Assembly (NCBI RefSeq): GCF_026163565.1
Contig: NZ_JAPDKN010000011.1
Coordinates: forward strand, 156,269 to 220,268
Direction of reading: 5' to 3'
Source: Chryseobacterium sp. YIM B08800
GTDB lineage: Bacteria; Bacteroidota; Bacteroidia; Flavobacteriales; Weeksellaceae
DNA length: 64,000 nucleotides
Below, piece by piece: positions 55,125 through 63,965 of the stretch; the first letter of the stretch is position 1; each line of letters opens with the position of its first letter. A program made the position numbers and the translations under genes. The notes under the pieces are model-generated. The model saw only the letters and a program-made list of their open reading frames with translations. It was not told the origin of the DNA and did no database searches.

Positions 55125-55793
55125 ATGGTTGATTTTACCGATAACGATGATGATATTTTTACAGGAAAAGAGCATACGCCGATCCGTGAAGATGCTTTTG
55201 AGAAATCGCCACAGGAAAAAATAGAAAAAATTACAGAGCTTTTTGGTGAAATTATGGAAACATTAGGTCTTGACATGACCGATGATTCTTTAAAAGATTC
55301 TCCGAAAAGAGTTGCAAAAATGTATGTGAATGAAATTTTCGGAGGGTTACTTCCCGAAAACAAACCCGGAATTTCTACCTTTTCAAATAAGTACAAATAC
55401 CGCCAAATGTTGGTGGAAAAAGATATTACGGTTTATTCTTTCTGCGAACATCATTTTTTACCGATTATAGGAAGGGCACATGTTGCTTATATTTCAAACG
55501 GTGAGGTAATTGGTCTTTCAAAAATCAACAGAATTGTAGATTATTATGCAAAAAGACCGCAGGTTCAGGAGAGATTGACGATGCAGATTGTAGATGCTTT
55601 AAAAGAAGCTTTGGGAACAAAAGATGTTGCTTGTATTATCGATGCTAAACATCTTTGTGTAAATTGCAGAGGAATAAAAGATACAGCAAGTTCTACAATT
55701 ACGGCAGAATTGAGCGGAATTTTTAGAACCAATCCTATTACAAGACAAGAGTTTCTACATTATGTAGGAAGCCATGCAAAACTGGATTATTAA
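55125..55793 (+). CDS. folE: GTP cyclohydrolase I
   Basis: A 222-residue enzyme making dihydroneopterin triphosphate from GTP, the first step of folate or pterin synthesis. Zinc and active-site motifs: YSFCEHHFLPI near 105 (Cys and His), GLSKINRIV near 145, and DAKHLCVNCRGIKD near 178 (Cys). The N-terminal 30 residues are acidic and less conserved. The stop is only 12 bases before a short cysteine-rich ORF. Confidence 0.96.
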   Translation: MVDFTDNDDDIFTGKEHTPIREDAFEKSPQEKIEKITELFGEIMETLGLDMTDDSLKDSPKRVAKMYVNEIFGGLLPENKPGISTFSNKYKYRQMLVEKDITVYSFCEHHFLPIIGRAHVAYISNGEVIGLSKINRIVDYYAKRPQVQERLTMQIVDALKEALGTKDVACIIDAKHLCVNCRGIKDTASSTITAELSGIFRTNPITRQEFLHYVGSHAKLDY

Positions 55794-55805
55794 AATTTAA
55801 AAATA

Positions 55806-55883
55806 ATGATAAAATTTAAAAAAGTTTCAAATCAGATTTTCATCACAACCATTATTTGTTGTTGCTGTGAATGCTGCTGTTAA
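55806..55883 (+). CDS. Cysteine-rich leader peptide upstream of cysS (candidate attenuator)
   Basis: A 25-codon ORF, too short for ordinary gene tracks, reading MIKFKKVSNQIF then ITTIICCCCECCC and TAA. Seven of the last eight residues are Cys, in an otherwise Cys-poor region. It starts 12 bases after folE and ends 65 bases before the cysteinyl-tRNA synthetase start. Runs of the cognate amino acid just before an aminoacyl-tRNA synthetase or biosynthesis gene are the hallmark of leader peptides, where ribosome stalling on starved codons changes downstream expression. A hairpin begins at the stop codon. A small metal-binding peptide is the alternative. Confidence 0.72.
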   Translation: MIKFKKVSNQIFITTIICCCCECCC

Positions 55884-55901
55884 AAGATTACTTTCTTTTA
55901 A
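55880..55901 (+). promoter_or_regulatory. Hairpin at the stop codon of the Cys leader
   Basis: Perfect 8-bp stem TTAAAAGA / TCTTTTAA with loop TTACTT; the leader stop codon lies in its 5' arm. A ribosome stalled in the Cys run would leave it free to form, while one at the stop would open it. There is no strong T-run, so control by initiation or structure is more likely than classical termination. Confidence 0.45.
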
Positions 55902-55948
55902 TATGTGAAACTGTAACATAAATTTTAAAATTATTAAATCAAAAATAA

Positions 55949-57415
55949 ATGCAACTAAAAATATACAACTCGCTTGCGGGAGAAAAAGAAATATTTAAAC
56001 CAATTTTAGAAGGAAATGTAGGGATGTACGTTTGTGGACCAACTGTTTACAGCAATGTGCATTTGGGAAATGTGCGAACTTTTCTTTCTTTTGATTTTAT
56101 CTACAGAAGTTTAATGCATCTTGGGTATAAGGTAAGATATGTAAGAAATATTACTGATGCAGGTCACCTTACCGACGACGGAGACGTTAATAACGACCGT
56201 TTTGTAAAGCAAACCCGTCTTGAAAAATTGGAGCCGATGGAAATTGTGCAGAAATATACTGTAGATTTTCACAAGGTTTTAGATATGTTCAATTTATTGC
56301 CTCCAAATATTGAGCCTACTGCAACTGGTCACATCGTAGAGCAGATCGAGTTGACTCAGAAATTAATTGAAACTGGTTTTGCTTACGAAAGCAACGGCTC
56401 TGTTTATTTCGATGTGTTGGAATATAATGCAAGAGGTTTAAATTACGGTGAGCTTTCAAAACGTAATATTGAAGAACTTTTTGCCAACACCAGAGATTTA
56501 GACGGTCAAGGTGAGAAGAAAAATCCTCAGGATTTTGCATTGTGGAAAAAAGCTTCTCCGGCGCATATTATGAGATGGAATTCGCCTTGGGGAGAAGGCT
56601 TTCCAGGATGGCATCTTGAGTGTACTGCGATGAGCACGAAATATTTAGGAGAAACTTTCGATATTCACGGTGGTGGAATGGATTTGAAATTTCCGCATCA
56701 CGAATGTGAAATTGCACAGGGAAAAGCTTGCAATGGAGCGTCTCCAGTAAATTACTGGATGCATGCTAATATGTTGACAATGAATTCTCAACGTATGAGT
56801 AAGTCAACAGGGAATTATATTTTACCAATGCAATTGGTTTCTGGAGAGAATGATTTCTTTGAAAAATCTTTTCATCCTGCGATTGTTCGTTTTTGCTTTT
56901 TACAGGCGCATTACAGAAGTGTTTTAGATATTTCTAATGATGCAATGTTGGCAAGTGAAAAAGGTTTCAGTCGATTAATGGAAGCTTTAAAAATATTAAA
57001 TTCAATCACTCCGAATGATGAAAAACAATCTGGATTTAATCTGGAAGATTGGAAAACAAAATGTTATGATGCTTTAACAGATGATTTTAATTCACCAGTG
57101 CTGATTGCTCATTTATTTGAAGCTGTGAAATTTATTTTTGCTTTAAAAGATGAAAAAGAAACAATTTCAGCTAAAGATCTGGAAGATTTAAAATCGACAT
57201 TAAATGCTTTTGTTTTTGATGTGTTAGGATTGCAGAATATCGAAGAGAATAATAATGAAAAATTAGATCAGACATTACAGGTTTTAATTGAATTGAGAAA
57301 TCAGGCAAGAAAATCTAAGAACTTTGACCTTTCAGACCAGATTAGAGATAAACTTTTAGCCGAAGGAATTGAGCTGAAAGATGGTAGAGAAGGCACAACT
57401 TACGTTTTGAACTAA
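55949..57415 (+). CDS. cysS: Cysteinyl-tRNA synthetase
   Basis: A 488-residue class I synthetase. [20 protein letters not shown] near 26 carries a zinc Cys and the HIGH-like [13 protein letters not shown] near 223 and [10 protein letters not shown] near 248 give further zinc ligands; KMSKS-type RMSKSTGN is near 280. The C-terminal anticodon-binding domain ends in [18 protein letters not shown]. It is preceded by a poly-Cys leader ORF, which suggests expression responds to Cys-tRNA charging. A long hairpin follows. Confidence 0.97.
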   Translation: MQLKIYNSLAGEKEIFKPILEGNVGMYVCGPTVYSNVHLGNVRTFLSFDFIYRSLMHLGYKVRYVRNITDAGHLTDDGDVNNDRFVKQTRLEKLEPMEIVQKYTVDFHKVLDMFNLLPPNIEPTATGHIVEQIELTQKLIETGFAYESNGSVYFDVLEYNARGLNYGELSKRNIEELFANTRDLDGQGEKKNPQDFALWKKASPAHIMRWNSPWGEGFPGWHLECTAMSTKYLGETFDIHGGGMDLKFPHHECEIAQGKACNGASPVNYWMHANMLTMNSQRMSKSTGNYILPMQLVSGENDFFEKSFHPAIVRFCFLQAHYRSVLDISNDAMLASEKGFSRLMEALKILNSITPNDEKQSGFNLEDWKTKCYDALTDDFNSPVLIAHLFEAVKFIFALKDEKETISAKDLEDLKSTLNAFVFDVLGLQNIEENNNEKLDQTLQVLIELRNQARKSKNFDLSDQIRDKLLAEGIELKDGREGTTYVLN

Positions 57416-57436
57416 AGAAAGTTTTTCAATTTATAT

Positions 57437-57509
57437 CTCTCGCAGATTTTAAAGATTATCCAGATTTTTTACAAATAATTATCTGATCAATCTTTAAAAT
57501 CTGCGAGAG
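57437..57509 (+). terminator. 21-bp inverted repeat / terminator after cysS
   Basis: CTCTCGCAGATTTTAAAGATT and its exact complement with a 31-base spacer, then a run of seven T. The long perfect arms resemble a dispersed palindrome co-opted as a terminator. Confidence 0.8.
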
Positions 57510-57617
57510 TTTTTTTATGCTGAAGATTATTATATTTTTAATAAGATTTTTTTAAAATCCAATTCAAAAATTGTTTAACTTAGTAAGACTAAAACAATTA
57601 CAAATAAAAATCGACGT

Positions 57618-58781
57618 ATGAAAAAACATTTATTCCCTATTGTCTTATTATTACTTGGAAATACAATCAATGCACAACAAGATTTTTTTGCATTGGCAGG
57701 AAAAGATTCTCCAAGAATTGAGTTTAATGATTTCCGTGCGATGAATTCAGACGGAACATCTGGTGAGAGTATTTTCGGAGTTTCTTCAGAAGCAAAAGTA
57801 ATTTCACAATCAAGAAAAGCCGCAGTTACAGAAGATAAAACTTCTTATAATCAAGCTCAGTCAATGACTTTAGCAGCTTTGGCTTTAGATTCTTCTGGCA
57901 ATAACTTGGTGTATATGCCGATGTTTTCGTCTAATATCTATGTTTTAAATCAGAAAACAAAAGAAATTACTTTAGTTGAAAATAATGTGGCAAGAGTTAC
58001 ATCTTGTGATATTAATTCGCATATTACAAGAATGGCAACCGGTTATGACGGAAATATTTACGCCATTAATAATGCCGGAACACAATTTATTCAAATCAGT
58101 AAAAAGAACGATCAATACGTTGTAAATGATCTAGGGATCATTAAAGATGATGCTTCGAACGGTAAAAACTCATTTACTGCAATGGAAACGGGTTTTGGTG
58201 GCGATATGATTGCTGATGCGGACAATAATTTTTACGTTTTTGCAGCTTCCGGAAATGTATTTAAAGTTTCAACGAAAGAATTAAAGGCAAAATTTGTAGG
58301 TAAAATTACAGGTTTGCCTGAAGCGTATTCTGTAAATGGAGCTGCAGTAAATTCTAAAGGAAAAGTAGTGATTGCAAGCGCAAAAGGAGCTGCTTTGTAT
58401 GAATTAAATCTTAATAATCTGGAAGCAAAGCAACTTCCGGGTGAACAGAATTTGCATATTTATGATTTGGCAAGTAAATACTTTGCAAACGACAGAATTG
58501 CTGCTGTAAATACTTTGGCGAATATTGATATTTATCCGACGAAAGTTGATGAACAAACGATTACGGTGAATGTAAATGATAAAGCTGTTAAAGGAAATAT
58601 TAAAGTGAATATTTTTGATGTTTCCGGGAAATCGGTGATGTCAACAACTTTATCAGTGAAAGACGGAAATCTTAATCAACAGATTCAGCTTAGAAATCTG
58701 GTAACCGGAACTTATGTGGTGAGCATCACAGAAGAATCTGGTAAAAACTTATTGTCTAAGAAAATTTTAGTCACTAAGTAA
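57618..58781 (+). CDS. T9SS cargo protein with C-terminal sorting domain
   Basis: A 387-residue protein with signal peptide (ending TINAQ) and a beta-propeller-like middle of repeated short strands (residues about 85-300). The C-terminal 70 residues are a type A type IX secretion sorting domain: KGNIKVNIFDVSGKSVMST, then LRNLVTGTYVVSI and a KILV-type end. It is exported through the outer membrane and attached or released. Function of the mature domain unknown. Confidence 0.87.
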   Translation: MKKHLFPIVLLLLGNTINAQQDFFALAGKDSPRIEFNDFRAMNSDGTSGESIFGVSSEAKVISQSRKAAVTEDKTSYNQAQSMTLAALALDSSGNNLVYMPMFSSNIYVLNQKTKEITLVENNVARVTSCDINSHITRMATGYDGNIYAINNAGTQFIQISKKNDQYVVNDLGIIKDDASNGKNSFTAMETGFGGDMIADADNNFYVFAASGNVFKVSTKELKAKFVGKITGLPEAYSVNGAAVNSKGKVVIASAKGAALYELNLNNLEAKQLPGEQNLHIYDLASKYFANDRIAAVNTLANIDIYPTKVDEQTITVNVNDKAVKGNIKVNIFDVSGKSVMSTTLSVKDGNLNQQIQLRNLVTGTYVVSITEESGKNLLSKKILVTK

Positions 58782-58806
58782 ATTGACTTTTTTATAATAT
58801 TTAAAG

Positions 58807-58832
58807 ACCTTTTCTCAGTATTGAGAGAAGGT
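58807..58832 (+). terminator. Terminator after the T9SS cargo gene
   Basis: 11-bp stem ACCTTTTCTCA / TGAGAGAAGGT with one wobble, loop GTAT, T-run. Confidence 0.85.
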
Positions 58833-58907
58833 TTTTTAATGAATATTTGATATTGCAACAGCTTGTTTTTCAATTTTTAAGCGTATTTTTAGGGAAAATA
58901 GACATCG

Positions 58908-61556
58908 ATGAAATTGTATTTTAATATTGAATATCATGCAAAACCAGGCGAAAGGCTAGAACTTATTATTAGTGAAAAAGATTCTGCTGTCCGAAGTTAC
59001 ATGATGTTTCATACCGAAAATGGTTTGTGGAAATGTGAAGTAGATTTTTTTTCTAAATCAATTGATTACAAATATCAGCTTAAAGACGAAAGAGGAAATA
59101 TTTTGCGGGAAGAATTTGTTTTGCATCATTTAAGTTTTCCTCATAACTATAAAGAGTTTTTAATTTTTGATGAATGGAACAGCAAAAATTTTCCTGAAAA
59201 CTATCTGAACAATAAAATTCTTAGAAATAAACTTTCACAATTAGTTCCACGAAAAATCTCGGTCTTAAAAAAGCATACTCATTTATTCAGAATTGAAGCA
59301 CCGGTTTATAATCCCAACTGGGAAATTGTTTTAATAGGAAATACGCTTTCTTTAGGGAATTGGAGTTATGAAAATTCAATTCATTTATCTCAGACTGATT
59401 TCGGGATTTGGGAAGCTTCTGTTGATATTCCGGAAATCCAGCTTATTCAATATAAATACGCCATTTTTGATACAATTGAAGGGAAAATAATTGATATAGA
59501 AAGTGGTGAAAACAGGTCGACAGTTCCCAATCAACAGAATGATGTTTTGCAGATTGTAGCAGATCATTATTTCAGGTTTAAATCTTATCAAATGTATCAC
59601 GATGCAGGTGTTGCGGTTCCTGTTTTTTCTTTAAGAACTGAAGATGGTTTTGGTGTAGGAGAATTTTCGGATTTAAAAAAACTTGCAGATTGGGCAGATA
59701 AAGCTTCTTTAGGGATTGTTCAGATTTTACCGATTAATGACACAACGGCTAATTATTCGTGGACAGATTCGTATCCTTATGCTGCAGTTTCGGTGTATGC
59801 TTTACATCCACAATATATTTCTATTGAAAATCTTGATTTTAAATTACCGAAAGAATTAGTTGAAGAGTTTCATGCAAAAAAATCAGAATTAAATTCTTTA
59901 GATTTAATCGATTACGAAAAAATGATTTCTTCAAAATGGAAATACCTAAAAGCTGTTTTCAATACAGAAAAAGAGAAAATTTATAAAGACAGAAGTTTCA
60001 AAAAGTTCATTAAAGATAATGAAGAATGGCTTTTACCTTATTCTGCATTTTGTGTTTTGAGAGATAAATACAAAACACCAAATTTCAACGAGTGGAAAAC
60101 CCATAAAAAATATATTGCTGGCAAAATTTCACCGTTTTTCTCAGCAAAAAATAAAGATTATGATGCTTCGATGCTTCATGCATGGGTACAGTTTCAGCTT
60201 CATAAACAATTAAAAGATGCTGTTGATTATGTTCATAGTTTAGGAATTTCGTTAAAAGGAGATTTGCCGATCGGAATTTATAGACATTCTGTTGAAGCAT
60301 GGGCGGAACCTGATTTATTCGGAATGGATTTTCAGGCAGGAGCACCTCCTGACCAGTTTACGGAAATCGGGCAGAATTGGGAATTTCCGACTTACAATTG
60401 GGAAGCAATGAAAGCAGATGATTACAGGTGGTGGAAGAATAGATTCAAAGCGTTAGAACAATATTTTGATGCAATGAGAATAGATCACATTTTAGGTTTT
60501 TTCAGAATCTGGAGAATGCCAATTTCGGCAACTCAGGGAATTTTGGGATATTTTTATCCGGCAGTTCCTGTTAGTTTTGATGAATTTAAAGCAAGGCATA
60601 TTCCCTTTGATTTTGAAAGATATTGTAAACCTTTTATCAATGATGAGATTCTTTGGAAATATTTTGGGGAAGAAACTTTTAAAGCTTTACAGTTTATCCA
60701 TAAAAATCCAGATGGAAATTATCAATTTAAAGAAGAGTTTAATACCCAAAGAAAGATTGCAGATTATTTTAAAAATCAACCTGAAGATATTTCTGAAAAA
60801 TTAATTTCGCTTTGTGCGAATGTTTTATTCTTGACTGAAGAAAAAAACGGCGAAACGGTTTATCATCCGAGATTTAATATTTTTAAAACTGAATCTTACC
60901 AATATCTTTCTGATTGGGAAAGAAAGTCTATTTACGAGCTTTATCAGGATTACTTCTTTAAAAGACAGGATTATTTATGGAAAGAAAAAGCCATGGAAAA
61001 ACTTCCGGTCATCTTGAACGCTACAGATATGTTGATTTGCGGTGAAGATTTGGGAATGGTTCCTGATTGTGTTCCTGAAGTGATGGATGAATTGGCAATT
61101 GTCGCATTGAAAGTTCAGCGTATGCCTTCCGGAAATATTCCGTTTTCTAATCCTAAAAAAGCAGGGTATATGAATGTAGTTACGGCTTCTTCGCATGATA
61201 GCTCAACGCTTCGTCAATGGTGGAAAGAAAATCCAGGATCTACGCAGATTTATTTTAATCAACAATTAAATCAAATTGGAAAAGCACCTCATGATTTAGA
61301 ACCTTATTTAGCAGAAATTATAATGAAACAGCATCTTTACAACGATGCCATGTTGGCAATTTTCCCTATTCAGGATTTCTTCGCAATGGATGAAAATTTA
61401 GTCAATTCGAAGATTGAAAATGAAAGAATTAATAATCCTGCAGTGTTTCCGCACTTTTGGCGTTACAGAATTCATTTAAACCTTGAAATTTTAACAAAAA
61501 ATGTAGAGTTTAATCAAAAGGTTTCAAATTGGATTAATGAAAGCGGAAGAAGTTGA
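58908..61556 (+). CDS. malQ: 4-alpha-glucanotransferase with N-terminal starch-binding modules
   Basis: An 882-residue GH77 enzyme. Residues about 1-110 and 120-230 look like two CBM20-type starch-binding modules (NWEIVLIGNTLSLGNW in the second). The catalytic domain has GDLPIGIYRHSVEAWAEPDLF near 450, the nucleophile Asp in RIDHILGFFRIW near 524, the acid Glu in CGEDLGMVPDCV near 711, and SSHDSSTLRQWW near 765. It transfers maltooligosaccharide units in glycogen or maltodextrin metabolism; no signal peptide, so cytoplasmic. This is the plant DPE2-like long form. Confidence 0.94.
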   Translation: MKLYFNIEYHAKPGERLELIISEKDSAVRSYMMFHTENGLWKCEVDFFSKSIDYKYQLKDERGNILREEFVLHHLSFPHNYKEFLIFDEWNSKNFPENYLNNKILRNKLSQLVPRKISVLKKHTHLFRIEAPVYNPNWEIVLIGNTLSLGNWSYENSIHLSQTDFGIWEASVDIPEIQLIQYKYAIFDTIEGKIIDIESGENRSTVPNQQNDVLQIVADHYFRFKSYQMYHDAGVAVPVFSLRTEDGFGVGEFSDLKKLADWADKASLGIVQILPINDTTANYSWTDSYPYAAVSVYALHPQYISIENLDFKLPKELVEEFHAKKSELNSLDLIDYEKMISSKWKYLKAVFNTEKEKIYKDRSFKKFIKDNEEWLLPYSAFCVLRDKYKTPNFNEWKTHKKYIAGKISPFFSAKNKDYDASMLHAWVQFQLHKQLKDAVDYVHSLGISLKGDLPIGIYRHSVEAWAEPDLFGMDFQAGAPPDQFTEIGQNWEFPTYNWEAMKADDYRWWKNRFKALEQYFDAMRIDHILGFFRIWRMPISATQGILGYFYPAVPVSFDEFKARHIPFDFERYCKPFINDEILWKYFGEETFKALQFIHKNPDGNYQFKEEFNTQRKIADYFKNQPEDISEKLISLCANVLFLTEEKNGETVYHPRFNIFKTESYQYLSDWERKSIYELYQDYFFKRQDYLWKEKAMEKLPVILNATDMLICGEDLGMVPDCVPEVMDELAIVALKVQRMPSGNIPFSNPKKAGYMNVVTASSHDSSTLRQWWKENPGSTQIYFNQQLNQIGKAPHDLEPYLAEIIMKQHLYNDAMLAIFPIQDFFAMDENLVNSKIENERINNPAVFPHFWRYRIHLNLEILTKNVEFNQKVSNWINESGRS

Positions 61557-61598
61557 TTGAAATTATTGTGCTGAAAATCAACTGTTTAAAAATATTTT

Positions 61599-61634
61599 AA
61601 AAAGAAGTTTTATCTGTAGATTTAACTTCTTTTT
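61599..61634 (+). terminator. Terminator after malQ
   Basis: 11-bp stem AAAAAGAAGTT / AACTTCTTTTT with a 14-base loop and trailing T-run. Confidence 0.8.
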
Positions 61635-61642
61635 TGTATCTA

Positions 61643-61655
61643 TATCAAAAAGATA
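61643..61655 (+). promoter_or_regulatory. TATCAAAAAGATA motif, copy 1
   Basis: A 13-base inverted motif (TATC-5-GATA), 41 bases before the start of the Asn-rich protein. An identical 13-mer lies before the next gene at 62812. Confidence 0.45.
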
Positions 61656-61696
61656 AGAATGAAAGTTCTGATATTAACCAATTAACGATTAATAAA

Positions 61697-62671
61697 ATGA
61701 AAAATATATTTATAGGATTTGCATTAGGTTTGGCAACTTTATCATTTGCTCAGCAATATCCAAATAACGGTTGGGACAACGATGGATATTACGGAAATAA
61801 TGACGGATATTACAGTGATGACGATGACAGGAATTATTTCCCGGATGACTATTACTACAATTATCCACAAGATTATTATCCTGCAGATTATTACCAAAGT
61901 TATTACAACGATTACAGACAAAGTATCATTAATATCAACTGGAACGGATTTTTTGTTCAGCATAGATTAAACCGTTGGCAAATTGATCAGATTTTGTATC
62001 TGAATAATCTATACTCAAGTTTTGCTGCGTGGAATAATTTCTATCGTTACAATCCAGACAGATGGTATTACGACAGATTCTATGCTATGGAAAGAATTTT
62101 AGGACCAAGGGTTTTTGTGATTTTCCAAAACAATTATTATCATGGTCGTAGTCCGATTGTATATTTCCAAAACTATAGAAAAACATATTATGCTCCAAGA
62201 TACAGAGTAATGCCTCGATATAGAAATGTAAATATCAATATTTATAAGGTTGACAGAAACAGCTTCCGTAGAAATGATAACCCAACATTGAATGTTGTAA
62301 GATCTTCAAGAGCGGGAAGTATCAGAAATGGAAATTCTTCCGGTGGTTTTAGAAATTCAGATTCCAATAATGGCGTAAGAAACAACAACGGAAATAACGG
62401 AATCAGAAACAATAACGGAAATGGCGGAGTGAGAAGTAATAATGGAGGATTTAGAAATGATAGTGGACGAAATGAAGGCGGAATAAGACAAAGAGAAGCT
62501 ACTCCAAGATCTGAAAACAATTCACCAAGAAACAATGGAAATGGAGGATTTAGATCTCAACCGCAAAGAGAAAATGCAAGCCCGAGACAGCAAAACAATG
62601 CTCCAAGACAGCAGAATAATTCTAACGAAGGAAGAAATTCTGGCTTCAGAGGCAATTTAGTAAGGAATTAA
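61697..62671 (+). CDS. Exported Tyr/Asn/Arg-rich repeat protein
   Basis: A 324-residue protein with a signal peptide ending LSFAQ; an earlier in-frame start at 61634 lies in the terminator and is rejected. The N-terminal 60 residues are Tyr/Asp-rich (DGYYGNNDGYYSDD, DYYPADYYQSYY). A central domain (residues about 80-180) resembles other small secreted Flavobacteriia proteins. The last 130 residues are low-complexity Asn/Gly/Arg repeats such as NNNGNGGVRSNNGGFR. Probably a surface or matrix protein. Function unknown. Confidence 0.72.
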   Translation: MKNIFIGFALGLATLSFAQQYPNNGWDNDGYYGNNDGYYSDDDDRNYFPDDYYYNYPQDYYPADYYQSYYNDYRQSIININWNGFFVQHRLNRWQIDQILYLNNLYSSFAAWNNFYRYNPDRWYYDRFYAMERILGPRVFVIFQNNYYHGRSPIVYFQNYRKTYYAPRYRVMPRYRNVNINIYKVDRNSFRRNDNPTLNVVRSSRAGSIRNGNSSGGFRNSDSNNGVRNNNGNNGIRNNNGNGGVRSNNGGFRNDSGRNEGGIRQREATPRSENNSPRNNGNGGFRSQPQRENASPRQQNNAPRQQNNSNEGRNSGFRGNLVRN

Positions 62672-62699
62672 TTTTCATATATTATATTTGAGTGGTGTT

Positions 62700-62725
62700 G
62701 AGAGTAGGTTTTGTTATCTACTCTC
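62700..62725 (+). terminator. Terminator after the Asn/Arg-rich gene
   Basis: 8-bp stem GAGAGTAG / CTACTCTC with a 10-base loop and T-run. Confidence 0.82.
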
Positions 62726-62811
62726 TTTTTTATTTTGAATAATATTGAAATATTAATAATTAATTTTAACATTATTTATGAAATTCGTTTTTAACTTATG
62801 ATGAAATTCAG

Positions 62812-62824
62812 TATCAAAAAGATA
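62812..62824 (+). promoter_or_regulatory. TATCAAAAAGATA motif, copy 2
   Basis: Identical to the 13-mer at 61643, 28 bases before the Spy-like gene. Two exact copies ahead of two neighbouring exported-protein genes suggest a shared regulator. Confidence 0.45.
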
Positions 62825-62852
62825 TAACAAAACAATTAATTAATTTAAGCAC

Positions 62853-63308
62853 ATGAAAAAATTAGTATTAGCCGCAGCCTTTATCGTAACAGGAAGTTTT
62901 GCAATGGCACAACAAGTAAATCCTCAAGACAAAAAAATAAACAGAGAGGAAATGCATAAAAAAATGGAGTTGAAACAACAGGAAAGAATGAGTGAAATGC
63001 AAAAAGAATTAAACCTGAATGATTCTCAGGTTGCAAAAATAAAAAACCTTCAGGAAAAACGTAAAGCTGATATGAAGGCTGAGTTTGAAAAAAACAAAGG
63101 TGAAAGACAGGCTAAAATGGAACAGATGAAGGCCAAGAGACAGCAAATGGATAACGAAATGAAAAATATTTTGTCTCCTGAGCAATATGATAAATGGCAG
63201 GCTTCAAGAAAAGCTAAAATGGAAGAAAGAAAATCTGCGATGAAAGAAAGAAGAATGAAAGGAGAAAGAAAAATGATGGTAAAACCTCAGTCTGGAACTT
63301 CAATTTAA
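62853..63308 (+). CDS. Spy/CpxP-like periplasmic helical protein
   Basis: A 151-residue protein with signal peptide (FAMAQ). The mature part is nearly all charged helix, rich in Lys, Glu, Met and Gln, with LNLNDSQVAKIKNLQEKRK and ILSPEQYDKW matching the LTxxQ-like repeats of the Spy/CpxP group of envelope-stress chaperones. Met-rich positions may bind metals. The C-terminal tail is basic. Confidence 0.8.
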   Translation: MKKLVLAAAFIVTGSFAMAQQVNPQDKKINREEMHKKMELKQQERMSEMQKELNLNDSQVAKIKNLQEKRKADMKAEFEKNKGERQAKMEQMKAKRQQMDNEMKNILSPEQYDKWQASRKAKMEERKSAMKERRMKGERKMMVKPQSGTSI

Positions 63309-63347
63309 GCTGATATAGAAGTTCATAATTTTGATTTTTAATGTTAG

Positions 63348-63371
63348 AGGGGCAGAAGTAATTCTGTCCCT
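63348..63371 (+). terminator. Terminator after the Spy-like gene
   Basis: 10-bp stem AGGGGCAGAA / TTCTGTCCCT with one wobble, loop GTAA, T-run. Confidence 0.85.
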
Positions 63372-63430
63372 TTTTATATTAAATCTAAATCTAAATTTTG
63401 TGAAAACTTTTCAATTCGCCTTTTAATGCG

Positions 63431-63438
63431 TAATTTTG
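63431..63438 (+). promoter_or_regulatory. -7 promoter box for ferritin
   Basis: TAATTTTG, an exact TAnnTTTG match, 17 bases before the ATG at 63456. It lies after the earlier in-frame ATG at 63426, which excludes that start. Confidence 0.7.
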
Positions 63439-63455
63439 AATATAAATTTTTTATT

Positions 63456-63965
63456 ATGGTAAGTGAAAAAATTGCACAGCTAATAAACGAACAAATCGCT
63501 CACGAGCAATATGCGGCTCAATATTATCTTTCTATGTCTGCTTGGTTTTCAGCAAAAGATCTTGACGGAATTGCCAATTACTTCAGAGTTCAAAGCAAAG
63601 AAGAATTGATGCATGCCGAAAAAATGTTTGATTACCTAAACGATGTAGGAGGTGAAATTATCTTAGGTGAAATCGCAAAACCACCACATCAGTTTGAGAA
63701 CGCAACAGATATTTTTGAAAAAGCTTTGGAACACGAAAAGAAAGTAACTAAAAGTATTTTCAATATCGTAAAAAATGCAAATGACGAAGGTGATTTTGCA
63801 ACGACTTCATTCATGCAATGGTTCATCAATGAGCAAGTAGAAGAAGAAGCAAGTGCTTCTCAGTACGTAACTAAAATTAAAATGGTTTGTGATAATCCAT
63901 CTGCTTTATATCTTTTTGATCAGGAATTGGCAAAAAGAGTTTTTGTAGCAGACCCTACAGCCTAA
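63456..63965 (+). CDS. ftnA: Ferritin (bacterial non-haem type)
   Basis: A 169-residue iron-storage protein. From this start, the ferroxidase ligands fall at Glu17, Glu50, His53 and Glu94, the same numbers as in E. coli FtnA, which confirms the start codon. QWFINEQVEEEAS near 127 adds the further site ligands Gln and Glu. It stores iron as a 24-subunit shell in the cytoplasm. The last bases of the window after it end in a G-run and hold no gene. Confidence 0.96.
   Translation: MVSEKIAQLINEQIAHEQYAAQYYLSMSAWFSAKDLDGIANYFRVQSKEELMHAEKMFDYLNDVGGEIILGEIAKPPHQFENATDIFEKALEHEKKVTKSIFNIVKNANDEGDFATTSFMQWFINEQVEEEASASQYVTKIKMVCDNPSALYLFDQELAKRVFVADPTA

Noticed and set aside
63426..63455. Earlier ATG for ferritin at 63426
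   Set aside because: The promoter box at 63431 lies after it, and ferroxidase ligand numbering fits the start at 63456.
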